Shown piece by piece: positions 17,275-27,640 of a DNA stretch of 64,000 bases (position 1 is its first letter; each line of letters starts with the position of its first letter). The stretch lies in NCBI GenBank assembly GCA_942159475.1, contig OW804097.1:37212298-37276297 (forward strand), read 5' to 3'. The notes beneath the pieces were generated by a model, which worked only from the letters and a program-made list of their open reading frames with translations, was not told the DNA's origin and did no database searches. Made by a program: the position numbers and the translations under genes. This stretch comes from Sthenelais limicola (taxonomy: Eukaryota > Annelida > Polychaeta > Phyllodocida > Sigalionidae).

Positions 17275-19643
17275 GGCCGGTGGCATTTGCAGGGCGTTCA
17301 TTAACACCCCCAGAAACACGTTATTCAACAACGGACAGAGAATTACTTGGAATTAAGTTTGCTCTGAGAAAGTTCAGGCATTACTTACTGGGAAACAAAT
17401 GCACAATTCTAACAGATCATGCGGCATTGGTAGCTTTAAATGCAAAGCGTGATTTGTCCGGTAGAATGTACAGGTCATTAGAAGAAATGATGGAATATGA
17501 CTATAATATTTGCCATGTGAAAGGGAAATTAAATTCAGTCCCTGATTCTCTATCTAGGAGAGACTATCCCATGACAATAAAACAGCAAGAAGCAGAATTA
17601 GCTGTTCCAAAGAAAAAGGGAGTAACTTTCAATCCTATAGATATGGTGAAGCCATTTCATCATCAGGACTATTGCGAAAATTATCCAATTACAAAGGTTC
17701 GCGGTAGACCTATTCTAAAAGGATGGAAAGGAGGAGTACCATTTGCTCAAGGAAAAGATGAGTTGGTCCGATCAGTATTGATAAAACATCAGGCAGAGGC
17801 TACAGTACCAGAGGCGGAAGAAGTCAGTGAAGAACAAGAAGTGGTACAACATGTGGCGCAGGTCTATGCAACTGAATCTCCATGTAAGGACAAGGTGGAT
17901 GTTTCGGAACCAGTCAGTCAGCAATTTGAAGAACCTGAAGGTAAAAAGCAGAATTTTTCTACTATAAAAGCTGTACAGACTAGGGATTCCACAAAACAAA
18001 AGACAGTGGAATCTGAAAAAGTGAGAAAGGAGAAGGAAAGACAGAAAGCTTTGAAGAAGAAGAAGCCAAAAGTCAAAACAACAAAGATTCAGAAAAAGTC
18101 TAAAGAAATATCTCGATCACATGTACAAGCAAAGAGAGTAGAAAAGAAAAGAAAAGCTTTGGCAGCGGTAGTACCTAAAATTGACAGAGAATTCTTTGGG
18201 GATTTGAAGGAAAGTTTGGGGATGCCCTTGACAAGGGAAGAGTTCATAGAATCACAAAGGAAGGATGAATTTTGTGCAGAAATGAGAAACTATGTAATTT
18301 CTGAAATCATTCCTAAGGATTCAGCCAAAGCTAGACAGGTTCTAATAACACATGATCAGTTCTTTATGAATGCAGGCATTTTGTGCAGAATACCAAATGG
18401 CACCAAGATGAAAGATGCGGCAAAGCAGTATCAAGTGGTGTTGCCAATAGTTTGGGTTCAGCCGCTGTTGGAATTATTACATGACAGGCCAATGGCAGGT
18501 CATTTGGGGTCGGTACGACTTCTAAGTGTAATAAGACAGAGATTTTATTGGTCTTTAATGACTAGAGATGTAGTCGATTATGTAGCTACATGTGATCGGT
18601 GCCTGAGAAGTAAGAAGCCGAAACATCCCTATAAGTTGCCTATGGCATTAAGAGATCCGGCACCTGCACCGATGTCTTGTTTGGGTATAGATACAATTGG
18701 GCCGATGACAACAACGGCTACAGGACAGCGCTATATTCATGTTTGTGTAGATTATTATAGTCGTTACACAATAGCCTGGGCCACACATGCAATTGACTCA
18801 ACTACTCTGAAACAGCAGTTCTTTAGGAATGTCTTGTGTGTGGTAGGGATACCGTCGAAGTTATTCAGTGATAACGGTTCAAGTTTTGCATCTGGGGTTT
18901 TTAGAGGTTTTTGCAAAGCCTTTGGTATACAACAAGTGTTTGGATCTAGCTGGAGACCGGAGACACAAGGATTGATCGAGAGATATAATCAATCGATAAT
19001 ACAATCGATAAAGACGTATGTTACAAAACATCAGAAACAGTGGGATGTTTATTTACCGGCGGTAGTTTTTGCACTGAATATATCAGACGCCAACAGCCTT
19101 GGTCATAGTCCCTACCTACTTATATTTGGAAAGAATGCAGTGACGCCACCAGAAGCAGCCATATTAAATGTAGACGAAGAAATTCGTCCAGTAACAGCTC
19201 ACTTATTGGACATAGTGAACACACAAGCAAAGGCAGCGGTACAGGCGGCCAGAAATTTGGAAACTGCACAAAAGAAAATGAAGGATAGGCATGACAAAAG
19301 GGCAAGAGATCATGATCTCAAGTTGGGAGACATTGTATACATAAAAATAAATACACTGTTGCAAAAACATACCAGTAAGAAACTCCAGAGTGCTAGTAGT
19401 GGTCCATACTTGGTCTTGGAAATTCCAACGAGGCATACGGTCAGAGTAAAGAATCTCAGTACTGGAAAGATATTGCCAAAAAGTGTTAATATAACACAAG
19501 TAAAAAAACTCACAGCTGGGGACAATAATAGGTTCATGAAACGTCTTGTAGAGAAATTTCCTTTGATAAAGGAAGGCAAGGTTGAACCAGGTACAAAAGC
19601 GGTGAAGCTTAAGGCTGGCGAGACTAAAACAATGAGCAAGTAG
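17157..19643 (+). CDS. pol: Pol, second part: rest of RNase H and integrase
   Basis: Homology starts at about 17254, directly continuing the interrupted RNase H; the residues before that are out-of-frame. RNase H: RPVAFAGRSL, STTDRELLGI and LTDHAAL. An unusual linker of about 200 aa follows (17580-18180), acidic then very basic with KKKKPKVK and KRVEKKRKAL, resembling nuclear localisation signals. Integrase: HHCC finger (HDRPMAGH ... CDRC); catalytic Asp at 18690 (GIDTIGP), Asp at 18870 (FSDNGS) and Glu at 18978 (LIERYNQ), giving D-35-E spacing between the last two; and a GPY/F module (GPYLVLEI) near 19401. It would integrate the cDNA. As this copy stands, RNase H and integrase can be made only if ribosomes shift by -1 or if a sister copy supplies them. 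Confidence 0.92.
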   Translation: MYRSTSSLSQLQGAIHRGHGCKFHGFGCGDKSKDNEGNLRPVAFAGRSLTPPETRYSTTDRELLGIKFALRKFRHYLLGNKCTILTDHAALVALNAKRDLSGRMYRSLEEMMEYDYNICHVKGKLNSVPDSLSRRDYPMTIKQQEAELAVPKKKGVTFNPIDMVKPFHHQDYCENYPITKVRGRPILKGWKGGVPFAQGKDELVRSVLIKHQAEATVPEAEEVSEEQEVVQHVAQVYATESPCKDKVDVSEPVSQQFEEPEGKKQNFSTIKAVQTRDSTKQKTVESEKVRKEKERQKALKKKKPKVKTTKIQKKSKEISRSHVQAKRVEKKRKALAAVVPKIDREFFGDLKESLGMPLTREEFIESQRKDEFCAEMRNYVISEIIPKDSAKARQVLITHDQFFMNAGILCRIPNGTKMKDAAKQYQVVLPIVWVQPLLELLHDRPMAGHLGSVRLLSVIRQRFYWSLMTRDVVDYVATCDRCLRSKKPKHPYKLPMALRDPAPAPMSCLGIDTIGPMTTTATGQRYIHVCVDYYSRYTIAWATHAIDSTTLKQQFFRNVLCVVGIPSKLFSDNGSSFASGVFRGFCKAFGIQQVFGSSWRPETQGLIERYNQSIIQSIKTYVTKHQKQWDVYLPAVVFALNISDANSLGHSPYLLIFGKNAVTPPEAAILNVDEEIRPVTAHLLDIVNTQAKAAVQAARNLETAQKKMKDRHDKRARDHDLKLGDIVYIKINTLLQKHTSKKLQSASSGPYLVLEIPTRHTVRVKNLSTGKILPKSVNITQVKKLTAGDNNRFMKRLVEKFPLIKEGKVEPGTKAVKLKAGETKTMSK

Positions 19644-21155
19644 AACAATACAGTGTTCAAATTACTAAGGAACCATACCAGCGAAATATGGTAAGGCCTA
19701 AAGGTAGTTACAGAGAATTAATAAAGGAGACACGCTTGCTGAAATACGTCAGAAAGACAGTGATATATAAAAGCATTAATTATTCGAGTTGACAGGCTTA
19801 CTTGGTAGCGAACCATACTAGACAGCAAGAATGCCATATATAATAGGTTACTAAATAAGAAGACGGTTTATGGTCGTATGAATAAGTTATTAGGAAGAGA
19901 GAATCGATTCATAGCTGCGGAGTTACAAGAACCATCAACATCGTGCTTGGTTCTGAGAAATTACCGACAGTATGCAGAGAATGTAGGTCGAGTGAGAATA
20001 ATACCTAGCCGTAGTTGGAAAGGTGGCCTAGGGGAAAAATGAGAGCTCACACGGATACAAGAAGTGAGCTATCGTGATACGAATACCTGATTTAGCAATA
20101 CAAAGATCAGAGCCCTCCCGGGGCAGTGTATTTATTGCATTCGGGGACATCGTGGTTCCGAGAAAACTCCAAAATCTGGACGAGTACAGCCATGATGCTA
20201 TGTAGTGTAGCGGTAAATGAAGAGAGGAGGAAAAGTTTTGGTTGTGTACAACTGAAACTCAGCAGATGGCGCCACAAGCGGGTGCATGATCTGTGGGCCT
20301 GAATAACGTCTGGCTGTCAGTATCAAAAATAATAAGAATAAACTGGTGATGTAGTTTAACATGCTCTTTCAGAAACAGAGGTACAAAAATAAAAACTAGT
20401 GAAGTTTTTACCTTCCAAGCCGAAGGAGTTTTTACGCACATAAGGAATTTGATCTAAACCTTTTAATCAGACAGATCACGCTAATAGAGCGGCGTAAGCC
20501 TCTATGAAAACAAAGACAATATTCGGTGTGTGATTAATGGGTCACATCGGGGAATTATTTCATTTTTGAGTAATTGGTCGTGTGTCTTCTGTGCCCTCAG
20601 GTGGGTCGCTAATCTTCCTGTGTGACCTGAAACTCTGACTCCTATAAATCATTATGAGTGGGATGGTTTGATGAATTCTTTCTGGTTCTTAGAAATCAGA
20701 TTGATTCTGGCTCCCTCTCGTGGTGAGATGAAGATCCAAGTGGATGATAATTTGATCCTGAGGCGAGACATTAGTGTCAGCAATCGCCTCAAGGTGGCTC
20801 CATCTTGTTTAGAGGCGCATAGTCAGAAGTAGGTAGTGAGGATATTTAACTGAGCGGCGACCATCACCTTCATTGGCAAGCACGGGATCAAGGAGATCGG
20901 ACTTGAGATCGAGAGACATCAAGCTTTTCCAAATGATCTTCAAACTCTGGTGAGTTTTTCTCTTTTGAGATTCGTTTTTGCACATTGATATTGCATCCAA
21001 TGGACCCATGAGAGCCCAACATGTAAAAATAGGGAATTACACACGGATTCGCAACATGGATTTAGGAAAAGTGTTACGTTGAAATTCCATCGGGGATTCA
21101 GCGTAGAGTTGGAAGATGCACAGTGAATTATGTGGTAGTTTATTCGGTGATACTG
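19644..21155 (+). other. Non-coding spacer between pol and env
   Basis: 1.5 kb without an ORF of note on the + strand. It may hold acceptors for an env subgenomic RNA, such as GATGCACAG near 21115-21123. The env frame is already open from 21066. No repeat is recognised here. Confidence 0.5.
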
Positions 21156-23723
21156 ATGAAGGGCAAAAGTTATAATGGTTTTCTCTTTTCTATTTACATG
21201 TACAGGACGTTTCTGTTCGCACTATGTTATATAGTGGCGGCGGAACGGGCTGTTCTAAGACAGAACTATGGAGTGGTATTTTTTGAAGAACCAACGAAAG
21301 TTGCCAGGAGAGTTGGGGAACATTACATTAGGCTCTACGTGCCTTATGGAATTTCCCCGCCCGAAGTTCCAGACACAACATTCAACGGAACAGACGATGT
21401 CAACATTGATATCGACCACCTGTATACCACTACTATGGGCTTGTTTAATTCTAGTACTCGAATGCATGATCAGATCCAAAGCTTAATTCAGGGATTTAGT
21501 GCAGACAATGCAACTAGTAGAGCAAAAAGAAACAGGGGTTTTCAGCCTGCTGGGAATTTCCTGAATTTGGCGATAGGTACGGCTACTCAGCCACAGATCG
21601 ATGCGTTAAACAAGAATCAGATTACTATTATAGAGGGGATGGATCAAACGACCATAAATAACGGAAATAGAGACGAACTAATAGAGGATTTGGTAAAGAA
21701 TAGTAATGCATTCATTGCATTTTCAGACAAATATGTTAGGCAAGTTCGGGCTACATTTAGCAATTTTTCTGCAGACATAAATGGATACGCTACAGACCAT
21801 GAAAATTCAACTAAGAAGTTTCAAAATTATACTAAGGATGTATTTTCGGGTCAAAAACAATTATTTAGGTTAATGAGGGGCATAATGTCGCAACTAAATT
21901 ATCAGCAAGTAGCAAATCGTGTATTAAGGGATTTGAACGACATTCAATTTGGTAATATTCCTTCATCAGTAGCTGTATGGGCCGATATAAAGAATGCTGT
22001 GTCTGTACTGACGCACAAGGTCCGGGAAAGCGCGCCTGACGCGTCGCCGCTAGGCGCTTGGCGGGACTGGTGTAAAATAACTGATACGAGACGGCGCCCT
22101 GATTCAATTGTTTTGACGCTGAAAATCTGGATGGCTTATGATTCAGAAAGATTTACACTGTATAAGCCTGTGGTTTTTCCAATCCCTATGCATGTTCATG
22201 AGGGGAATCCCACTGGTTATTCAATAGTGAAAGAAAATAGCCATGCGATCGCAGTTTCGGATAAGAATGGGGATTACGGTATTTTGTCGAGGGATCAGCT
22301 TGGTCATTGCAAAACTGTTACTAATGAATTAATTTGCGATCAAGATATGATTAAATTTTCCGCTAATCATTCCACCTGCTTGTATAATATTTTAATGGAT
22401 AAAACAACCCAGGTGAAGGATACATGTATTTTTCATTCTTTTGTGGAAGGAAAGACACCTCAATTGCATCTGGATTTGGGAAATGATAGTCATATAATTA
22501 TAAATTCAGGACTTACATCGACATTAAAATGTAGGGGTGGGTCAGACAAGAATTTGACTTTATCAGTCTTTACTTTTATAAAAATCCCTTGTGGATGTAT
22601 TTTGGAAATGGAGAATTCTACGATAGATTCAGATAGAATTCTGTGCGCACAGGACAGTGTGCGTATAAATGTCAAGTCAGGATTTAATTTGCCTTTGGCT
22701 ATGGCATTTGGAATTGACATTAAAGAATTTCGAGGTAGTACATTAAGTGATAGTCTAATTAAATTACATCTACCTAGTGTAACGGAAATTAGAGAAGCTA
22801 TTTCTAATGTCCCTAAGGAAATAATCCGGAAGGGCATTAGGATGCAACATTTGGCGGAAAAATTGATAAAAAGTGATAAAAAGTTAAAGTCTATATGGGA
22901 TAAGATCCAAGATGGTTTGGTTGATGTCGTTTCTCATCCCTCCATACCTTATTTCACAACTATCTTATCCCTCCTTGCATGCATTCTCTCTCTTTACCTT
23001 TGCTACAGAGTACACAAACTAGCCATGGTCATTAAGTGGTTGGCGCAGGCGAGGGCAGTCAACATCACAGAGTTGGGGGCAAAGCATATTGTACTCGATA
23101 CGACCATGAAGACAGAATCACAAGAACAGAGAGGCCCACAGCAAGTGGTCTACGAAACAGTAAATGTGTCGGCGCCAGGACCAAGTTGGCTTGAGATCGT
23201 TATTTATGTAGCTGTGGCCATCTACATACTGAAGTTGTTGTGGGGGTGCATAAAAAAGCGAAACATCTGCGTAAAATGTAAATGCCTCCCTAAACCAGAG
23301 TTGACTGATGTAGTCACGTCAAATCAGCTGGTGCTTCGTTTAATGATGGACGGATTGGTTTTCGATTTTCCATTGGGAAAGCTTGGGTATGGGCTGAATA
23401 CCCTGACCTGCTTTTCACTGCCTACCATCGCTCATGCAGAGCTGATATCATCTTGCTGCAGCCATGAGATGAAGGTGAGGTGGTCGGACCGTTTCAAGTT
23501 TAAGACCGGTCTGGTAGACAAAGAAATGCGGTTACCAGCGACCCTGACGGTGCAGGGCAGAGATGCTGAGCGACTACAGGAGGCGCTGGAGTCGCCCGAT
23601 ACCAGTGTAGCAATCATGGTGCTGCCACCTAGGGGCGACCCGAAGCAGGTGCCATGGCACATCGGGTACGACGGACGACTGCTGGCGAGACAGGAGCTGC
23701 CGACAGTTAACTTCGCTATGTAG
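21156..23723 (+). CDS. env: Env-like fusion glycoprotein with extra C-terminal domain
   Basis: 855 aa from the first in-frame ATG (21156); a second ATG at 21198 gives an even more typical signal peptide (MYRTFLFALCYIVAA). RAKR at residues 122-125 is a furin-type site, followed after a few residues by FQPAGNFLNLAIGTATQ, a glycine/alanine-rich fusion-peptide-like stretch reminiscent of errantivirus and baculovirus F proteins. The ectodomain has many N-glycosylation sequons and Cys pairs. First membrane segment about 599-620 (TILSLLACILSLYLCY), second about 678-700 (IVIYVAVAIYILKLLW), then CVKCKC and a soluble domain of about 140 aa. Class I fusion proteins normally end soon after one membrane anchor, so the second segment and tail are unusual. 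The family assignment is inferred from layout and motifs. Confidence 0.75.
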   Translation: MKGKSYNGFLFSIYMYRTFLFALCYIVAAERAVLRQNYGVVFFEEPTKVARRVGEHYIRLYVPYGISPPEVPDTTFNGTDDVNIDIDHLYTTTMGLFNSSTRMHDQIQSLIQGFSADNATSRAKRNRGFQPAGNFLNLAIGTATQPQIDALNKNQITIIEGMDQTTINNGNRDELIEDLVKNSNAFIAFSDKYVRQVRATFSNFSADINGYATDHENSTKKFQNYTKDVFSGQKQLFRLMRGIMSQLNYQQVANRVLRDLNDIQFGNIPSSVAVWADIKNAVSVLTHKVRESAPDASPLGAWRDWCKITDTRRRPDSIVLTLKIWMAYDSERFTLYKPVVFPIPMHVHEGNPTGYSIVKENSHAIAVSDKNGDYGILSRDQLGHCKTVTNELICDQDMIKFSANHSTCLYNILMDKTTQVKDTCIFHSFVEGKTPQLHLDLGNDSHIIINSGLTSTLKCRGGSDKNLTLSVFTFIKIPCGCILEMENSTIDSDRILCAQDSVRINVKSGFNLPLAMAFGIDIKEFRGSTLSDSLIKLHLPSVTEIREAISNVPKEIIRKGIRMQHLAEKLIKSDKKLKSIWDKIQDGLVDVVSHPSIPYFTTILSLLACILSLYLCYRVHKLAMVIKWLAQARAVNITELGAKHIVLDTTMKTESQEQRGPQQVVYETVNVSAPGPSWLEIVIYVAVAIYILKLLWGCIKKRNICVKCKCLPKPELTDVVTSNQLVLRLMMDGLVFDFPLGKLGYGLNTLTCFSLPTIAHAELISSCCSHEMKVRWSDRFKFKTGLVDKEMRLPATLTVQGRDAERLQEALESPDTSVAIMVLPPRGDPKQVPWHIGYDGRLLARQELPTVNFAM

Positions 23724-25118
23724 GTATATTGTTATTATCTTGCTGAAACAACAACAGTAAGCAGGAGAACAGTTTAAGAATATTCACCAGGAAATTGAAA
23801 AGAATAGTTTCGTGAGGGGGACCTCACAATGTAGTACAGGGGAAAGAACCAAATAAACCAACGAAGTATGACCATAAAAGTAATCATGAGAAAGTGAATG
23901 ATTGTCAGCTGTCATTCCGGAAAATTTTAGTTTAAGTAAATAAAAGTAGATCACAACCAGTGCAAGGTGACTTCTTGGTATAAAATCAGAGAAGATCAGT
24001 GAATTTTAACCTAAAATCTATTTTTGCTTCACGCTGTCTTGTAATTACGCCATGTTATGATTTCTGAAATAATCATGCCCAGATTGGGAACTGTTTATCT
24101 GGTTATTATTTTTCGTGTATTCTTACCAGGGAAAATGGAGCCTTTGCGACCGCAGGTTGTACGACGGCCATGCTATGAAGAACAAGGACGATGAAGTGAT
24201 AGATCTTGTGCAAGTGATTTTAGGTGTTTGTAGGTTAATTTAGATAGAAGTGTGTTATATAGCTACCATCGTTGATGACTTTCCTAGGCCAAGATCGGAC
24301 ATTGGTGAAGGCTGATTAGGAACCTCAAATCTTACGAACAATGAGTAAAATAAGAGGAAGGACAATTTGGGACTGAAAAGATGGAAACACACTAGCTTTT
24401 AGATCGTATTATATTTTTCTTTTGTTGTGATTACTTGTCTTGAGATTAGAGAGCATGTCGGTCAGAGCAAGGATGCTGTGACAATAACAGAGATATGTTT
24501 TCTGGTTTTGAAACTTTGATGATTTTATTTGTGTTTATGATCAAATGAAGGTTTAAATGGATCAAGATGTGCTTGAAGAGCTTGTTCGAGTGCCTTATGA
24601 ATTGTCAATATGTATTTTTACGCTGGTCAAGGTTGATCATGCGAGTGCATGATAATGTGGTAAGGTTGCTTAGGTAAGTTATTTGGGTGAAGGAGCATTA
24701 TATAATTCCGCTTATATGTTACTCAATGCGATTGAGTCACCAGATTGTAACAAGAGCTTATAGCGGTTCCAGAAGATTTGTCAGGAAAATTACAGAAGGT
24801 ATTAAAAAAAGTTCCAGGGAAGGTTTCCTGTTCTTTTTCACAAAGTTACAAACTGGTGGTGAAATCATTTGCTCCTCTAAAAATATTTTCTATTTTTGAT
24901 TTTGGTGAAGGTTTTGTTTTATTTAAGGAAAGTTTATTTGTTTTTGGCAAACGCAGAGAGAACTTTGGGAAATATTGTTATCTTTCTTGTGACGCGGGGA
25001 ATATTGCAAGACTTAGTGAAAAGACATAAGATAGGATTTAAATCGTTCGAAGGTAATTGTTTTTCAAGTTTTGGAAATAGTAATAAATTAGATTGTTGAT
25101 TTTATAAGAGAATCTAAA
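23724..25118 (+). other. Non-coding spacer between env and ORF4
   Basis: Overlapping open stretches at 24687-25099 are short, in different frames and unlike any family. I do not call them genes. TTGTTGATTTTATAAG ending just before ORF4 could act as a splice acceptor. Confidence 0.45.
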
Positions 25119-25439
25119 ATGTGCAACCCAGTCCGAAGACTCATAGAGGATGAAGAGGAGATCATAGAGCAACCCATCGAGCTGGTCAGCCATGATCTGC
25201 CTCCAGAGGATCCGTTACCGGATCCAGAGGACTGGGATGAGGAATTCGATAAAGAGCTGCAACTGGCTCTGGAGGTTAGGACGACACTGGAAGCAGTGCC
25301 AGTGGCGGAGAGAACTCCAGAACAGAAGGAAGAATGGGAGAGAGTTGACAGGATAATTAATCCGCCAACATTCTCCCTGCAACAGCAGGTATCGCCAGAA
25401 GAAATTCAGGCAATGTCTTATCACTGGGATAGGGTCTGA
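25119..25439 (+). CDS. Small acidic accessory ORF (ORF4) of the LTR element
   Basis: 106 aa with an ATG start, very acidic and lacking membrane segments. I do not recognise a family. The central stretch DEEFDKELQLALEV forms a predicted acidic amphipathic helix that resembles the start of a ubiquitin-interacting motif (acidic residues, then LQLAL), although the later conserved Ser is absent. LPPEDPLPDPEDW precedes it. It lies inside the element, 1.4 kb after env and before the 3' LTR, the place where retroviruses keep accessory genes. Base composition is richer in G and C than the surrounding spacer, which supports coding. A multiply spliced RNA would be needed to express it. It may instead be a chance ORF. 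Confidence 0.5.
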   Translation: MCNPVRRLIEDEEEIIEQPIELVSHDLPPEDPLPDPEDWDEEFDKELQLALEVRTTLEAVPVAERTPEQKEEWERVDRIINPPTFSLQQQVSPEEIQAMSYHWDRV

Positions 25440-26595
25440 TAGGGATCCTAGCAGTGTAATAAGTCTTGACAGTGTTTTCGGCGTCAGAAGGGGGAGCGTT
25501 GCCATAATATTAGTTAGTTTTTGTTTGGTGAAGGATAATTATATACATTATGTATGTACTATGTTTCTGGAGGTTTTAAGGTCATATGTTTCTTGGGTTT
25601 TTGGTATTTTGGTATTTAGGTGGAAAGAAGGAGATATAAATTGTGGTAATAACTTATGATTATTTATACTTGCAGTATGTCTTTGATTCGGCCATATAGA
25701 TGCCTGTATACATGTTTACCGGGAACTGCTTATAAAGACGGGGACCTCGTTACAGTATTTACCACATAGTATTGAGGAAAGTTTTTGGGCGATTTATGCT
25801 CAAAACCGAAATGTTATTTTTGTATTATTAGTGTCGATTAGGAAGTTTGTGAGTCCTAAAGATTTAGACACGAGTAAAAAAGCATACGAGTGTACATACA
25901 GAATTTTACGTCGACTAGTTCAAAAATTTAAAAACAGTTTTGTAGAACAAGATTAACATGGAGAAAAATTTTGGAAATTTATAAACAAACAAGGACGTAG
26001 GATTCTGTATTTCTTTGAGAAAAATTATGTAAAGGTCAGAGTGTATGTTTTGGATTGGTATTTTACCAAGGAAAAAGAAGAAGTAATGGAAAATCTACAG
26101 AAGAGACAGCTATTAGTTGTAATTATGTTAAACAGAGTGTTTTTGTAGCAAGGCATCGGTCGGTCGACGGTTGAAGATTCCTTGTTTCGGGATCAAGATT
26201 CATGATATAAAATTTAAGAAAAACTGTTTCGGTTGAAATTAAGTAACAAAAATGAATAGCAAATTTATGTCTCAAACTCTGTAAAATAGGTGTCGATGGA
26301 CCAATAAGATTGTGACAAAGAAAATAAAAGAAGTCAAGGTCCATCTTAGTGGCTCAGCTGGAAATCAGAATAGTTTATTAGGGATTCCAAATTCACCTAG
26401 GAGTATTTCGATGTGCAAACTCATAGGGTGTAGAGGGATTAGTTATTGAATTAATTAAGAAGTTCGTACAATAGTTATTTTCAAAAATTTATTACGTGTG
26501 GAGTCGCATTTCGTGTCCCACTGTATTCGACCTTTTAAAATGAAACTAGTTGACTTTTTATTCGAGTGTTTTAGATAAAAATAGTTCCATTTTTT
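25440..26595 (+). other. Non-coding 3' region of the LTR element
   Basis: 1.15 kb with no supported ORF. Moderately AT-rich, ending at the polypurine tract. Confidence 0.5.
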
Positions 26596-26610
26596 AAGGG
26601 GGGAGGGGGG
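26596..26610 (+). promoter_or_regulatory. Polypurine tract
   Basis: AAGGGGGGAGGGGGG, four bases before the 3' LTR, is the expected plus-strand primer site. Confidence 0.85.
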
Positions 26611-26614
26611 CATA

Positions 26615-26965
26615 TGTGATGTGGCAATGTCCACCTATAAATCAGTAGACCCTGGGGGTTAGGACTTCGTAGTAGTCAGTATACGTAGGAGGCTGAGTGG
26701 TAGGGAGTCATTAATCACTTGGATCTATTGTACTATTCTTGGTATAGCTGAAGCTATAGTCACAATAAAAGCACAGCATTTCAGCTGGTAAAGACACTTC
26801 CATTTACAACACCACTACCGACTTATGTCTTGAATTTCGAGCTGCGAGATATAGTCTACAGGCTAGACTCCTACTATATTCCTCTAAGGAATCTGGAAAT
26901 ATTATAGAGTTTAATCTCTTGGTCTTAGAGATAGAAGGATAATCTCTGGGACTTGGAGATTGACA
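26615..26965 (+). repeat. 3' LTR
   Basis: 351 bp, identical to the 5' LTR except for GG in place of AA in GTAGGGAGTC. Contains TATAAAT at 26636 and AATAAA at 26764. Confidence 0.95.
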
Positions 26966-27266
26966 AAAGTTAGTACTCTAGCACATGTTTGTTTTGCATC
27001 ATTAGTTGCCGATGCACTTTTGACCGAGAGGTACGTTTTATGTACGCGATGCGCATAGCAAAGGAGCGAAATTCATTATTTTGTAATGCGACCTAATTGC
27101 AGTATTTTAAAGAAGGGAGGAGGTATTTGATAATATTTCATGGTAACTTCGTATTCATATTGGCAGTCGCATTGTTCTTTTTTCTGGTCCAGGCCAGAAC
27201 TTCCTGCCCGGCGATTGTTTCTCAAATACTTCATCTAAAAGAGTCTGGTTTGAGTCAATAGAAACT
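26966..27266. other. No gene or known repeat seen
   Basis: Flank of the LTR element. No match to the opposite flank. Confidence 0.4.
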
Positions 27267-27492
27267 GGGTGAAATCGCAAGAAAATGTACAATTCATTTT
27301 CACCAATCCTTTCCAATAACCCAAATTTAAACAAAAGTCAGGTTCACAATTCAGTTCAACATAACCAAACATATTGTTTGAATCAAGGCAATGTCAAATA
27401 TACTCAGATATACCTAGTATTGACCTGTCCAATTTAGCAGAATTTACTATATGTGTAGATCTGCCGATTGTACATTTAATGGAGATCTGACC
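27267..27492 (-). repeat. MITE-A, GGGTGAAATCG variant
   Basis: Left end GGGTGAAATCGCAAGAAAAT, a TIR variant shared with copies at 29211, 33621 and 39242. Right end GGAGATCTGACC. Confidence 0.85.
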
Positions 27493-27522
27493 GAAGTAGG
27501 CAAATTAAGTGACTGGTTCAAC

Positions 27523-27550
<28 letters not shown>
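27523..27550 (+). repeat. Poly(A) run of 28
   Basis: Uninterrupted A28. No retroposed gene or LINE 3' end is visible upstream. Confidence 0.9.
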
Positions 27551-27553
<3 letters not shown>

Positions 27554-27640
27554 AAACAAAAAACATTGCTTTGTTCTTCAGATGATAAAGTTTCAAACTT
27601 GCTCCTAATGTTTTAGGCAACTATGTGCCCTTCTGTGTAT

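Larger units (their letters stand above)
10631..26965 (+). mobile_element. Ty3/gypsy-type LTR retrotransposon with env, 16.3 kb
   Basis: 351-bp LTRs at both ends, a polypurine tract before the 3' LTR, and the order gag, pol (PR-RT-RH-IN), env, small ORF. RT-RH preceding integrase places it in Metaviridae. At 16,335 bp it is long for the group, because of an 877-bp leader, a 1.5 kb pol-env spacer, a 1.4 kb env-ORF4 spacer and 1.2 kb after ORF4. LTRs differ at two adjacent positions (GTAGAAAGTC against GTAGGGAGTC), so the insertion is recent. No target-site duplication is evident: GAAGCAG precedes and AAAGTTA follows. Confidence 0.95.

Noticed and set aside
15270..17331. - strand ORFs of up to 222 codons opposite pol
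   Set aside because: They mirror conserved protease and RT coding sequence and have no motifs of their own.
21198..21205. Strong acceptor-like site TCTTTTCTATTTACATGTACAG as the env splice site
   Set aside because: Splicing there would remove both candidate start codons and the signal peptide. Kept only as a possible minor site.
24687..25099. Three overlapping short ORFs between env and ORF4
   Set aside because: Different frames, no motif, AT-rich like the spacer. Chance ORFs.
27523..27550. A28 run as the tail of a processed retroposed gene
   Set aside because: No coding or SINE-like body and no target duplication upstream. A MITE-A ends just before it.
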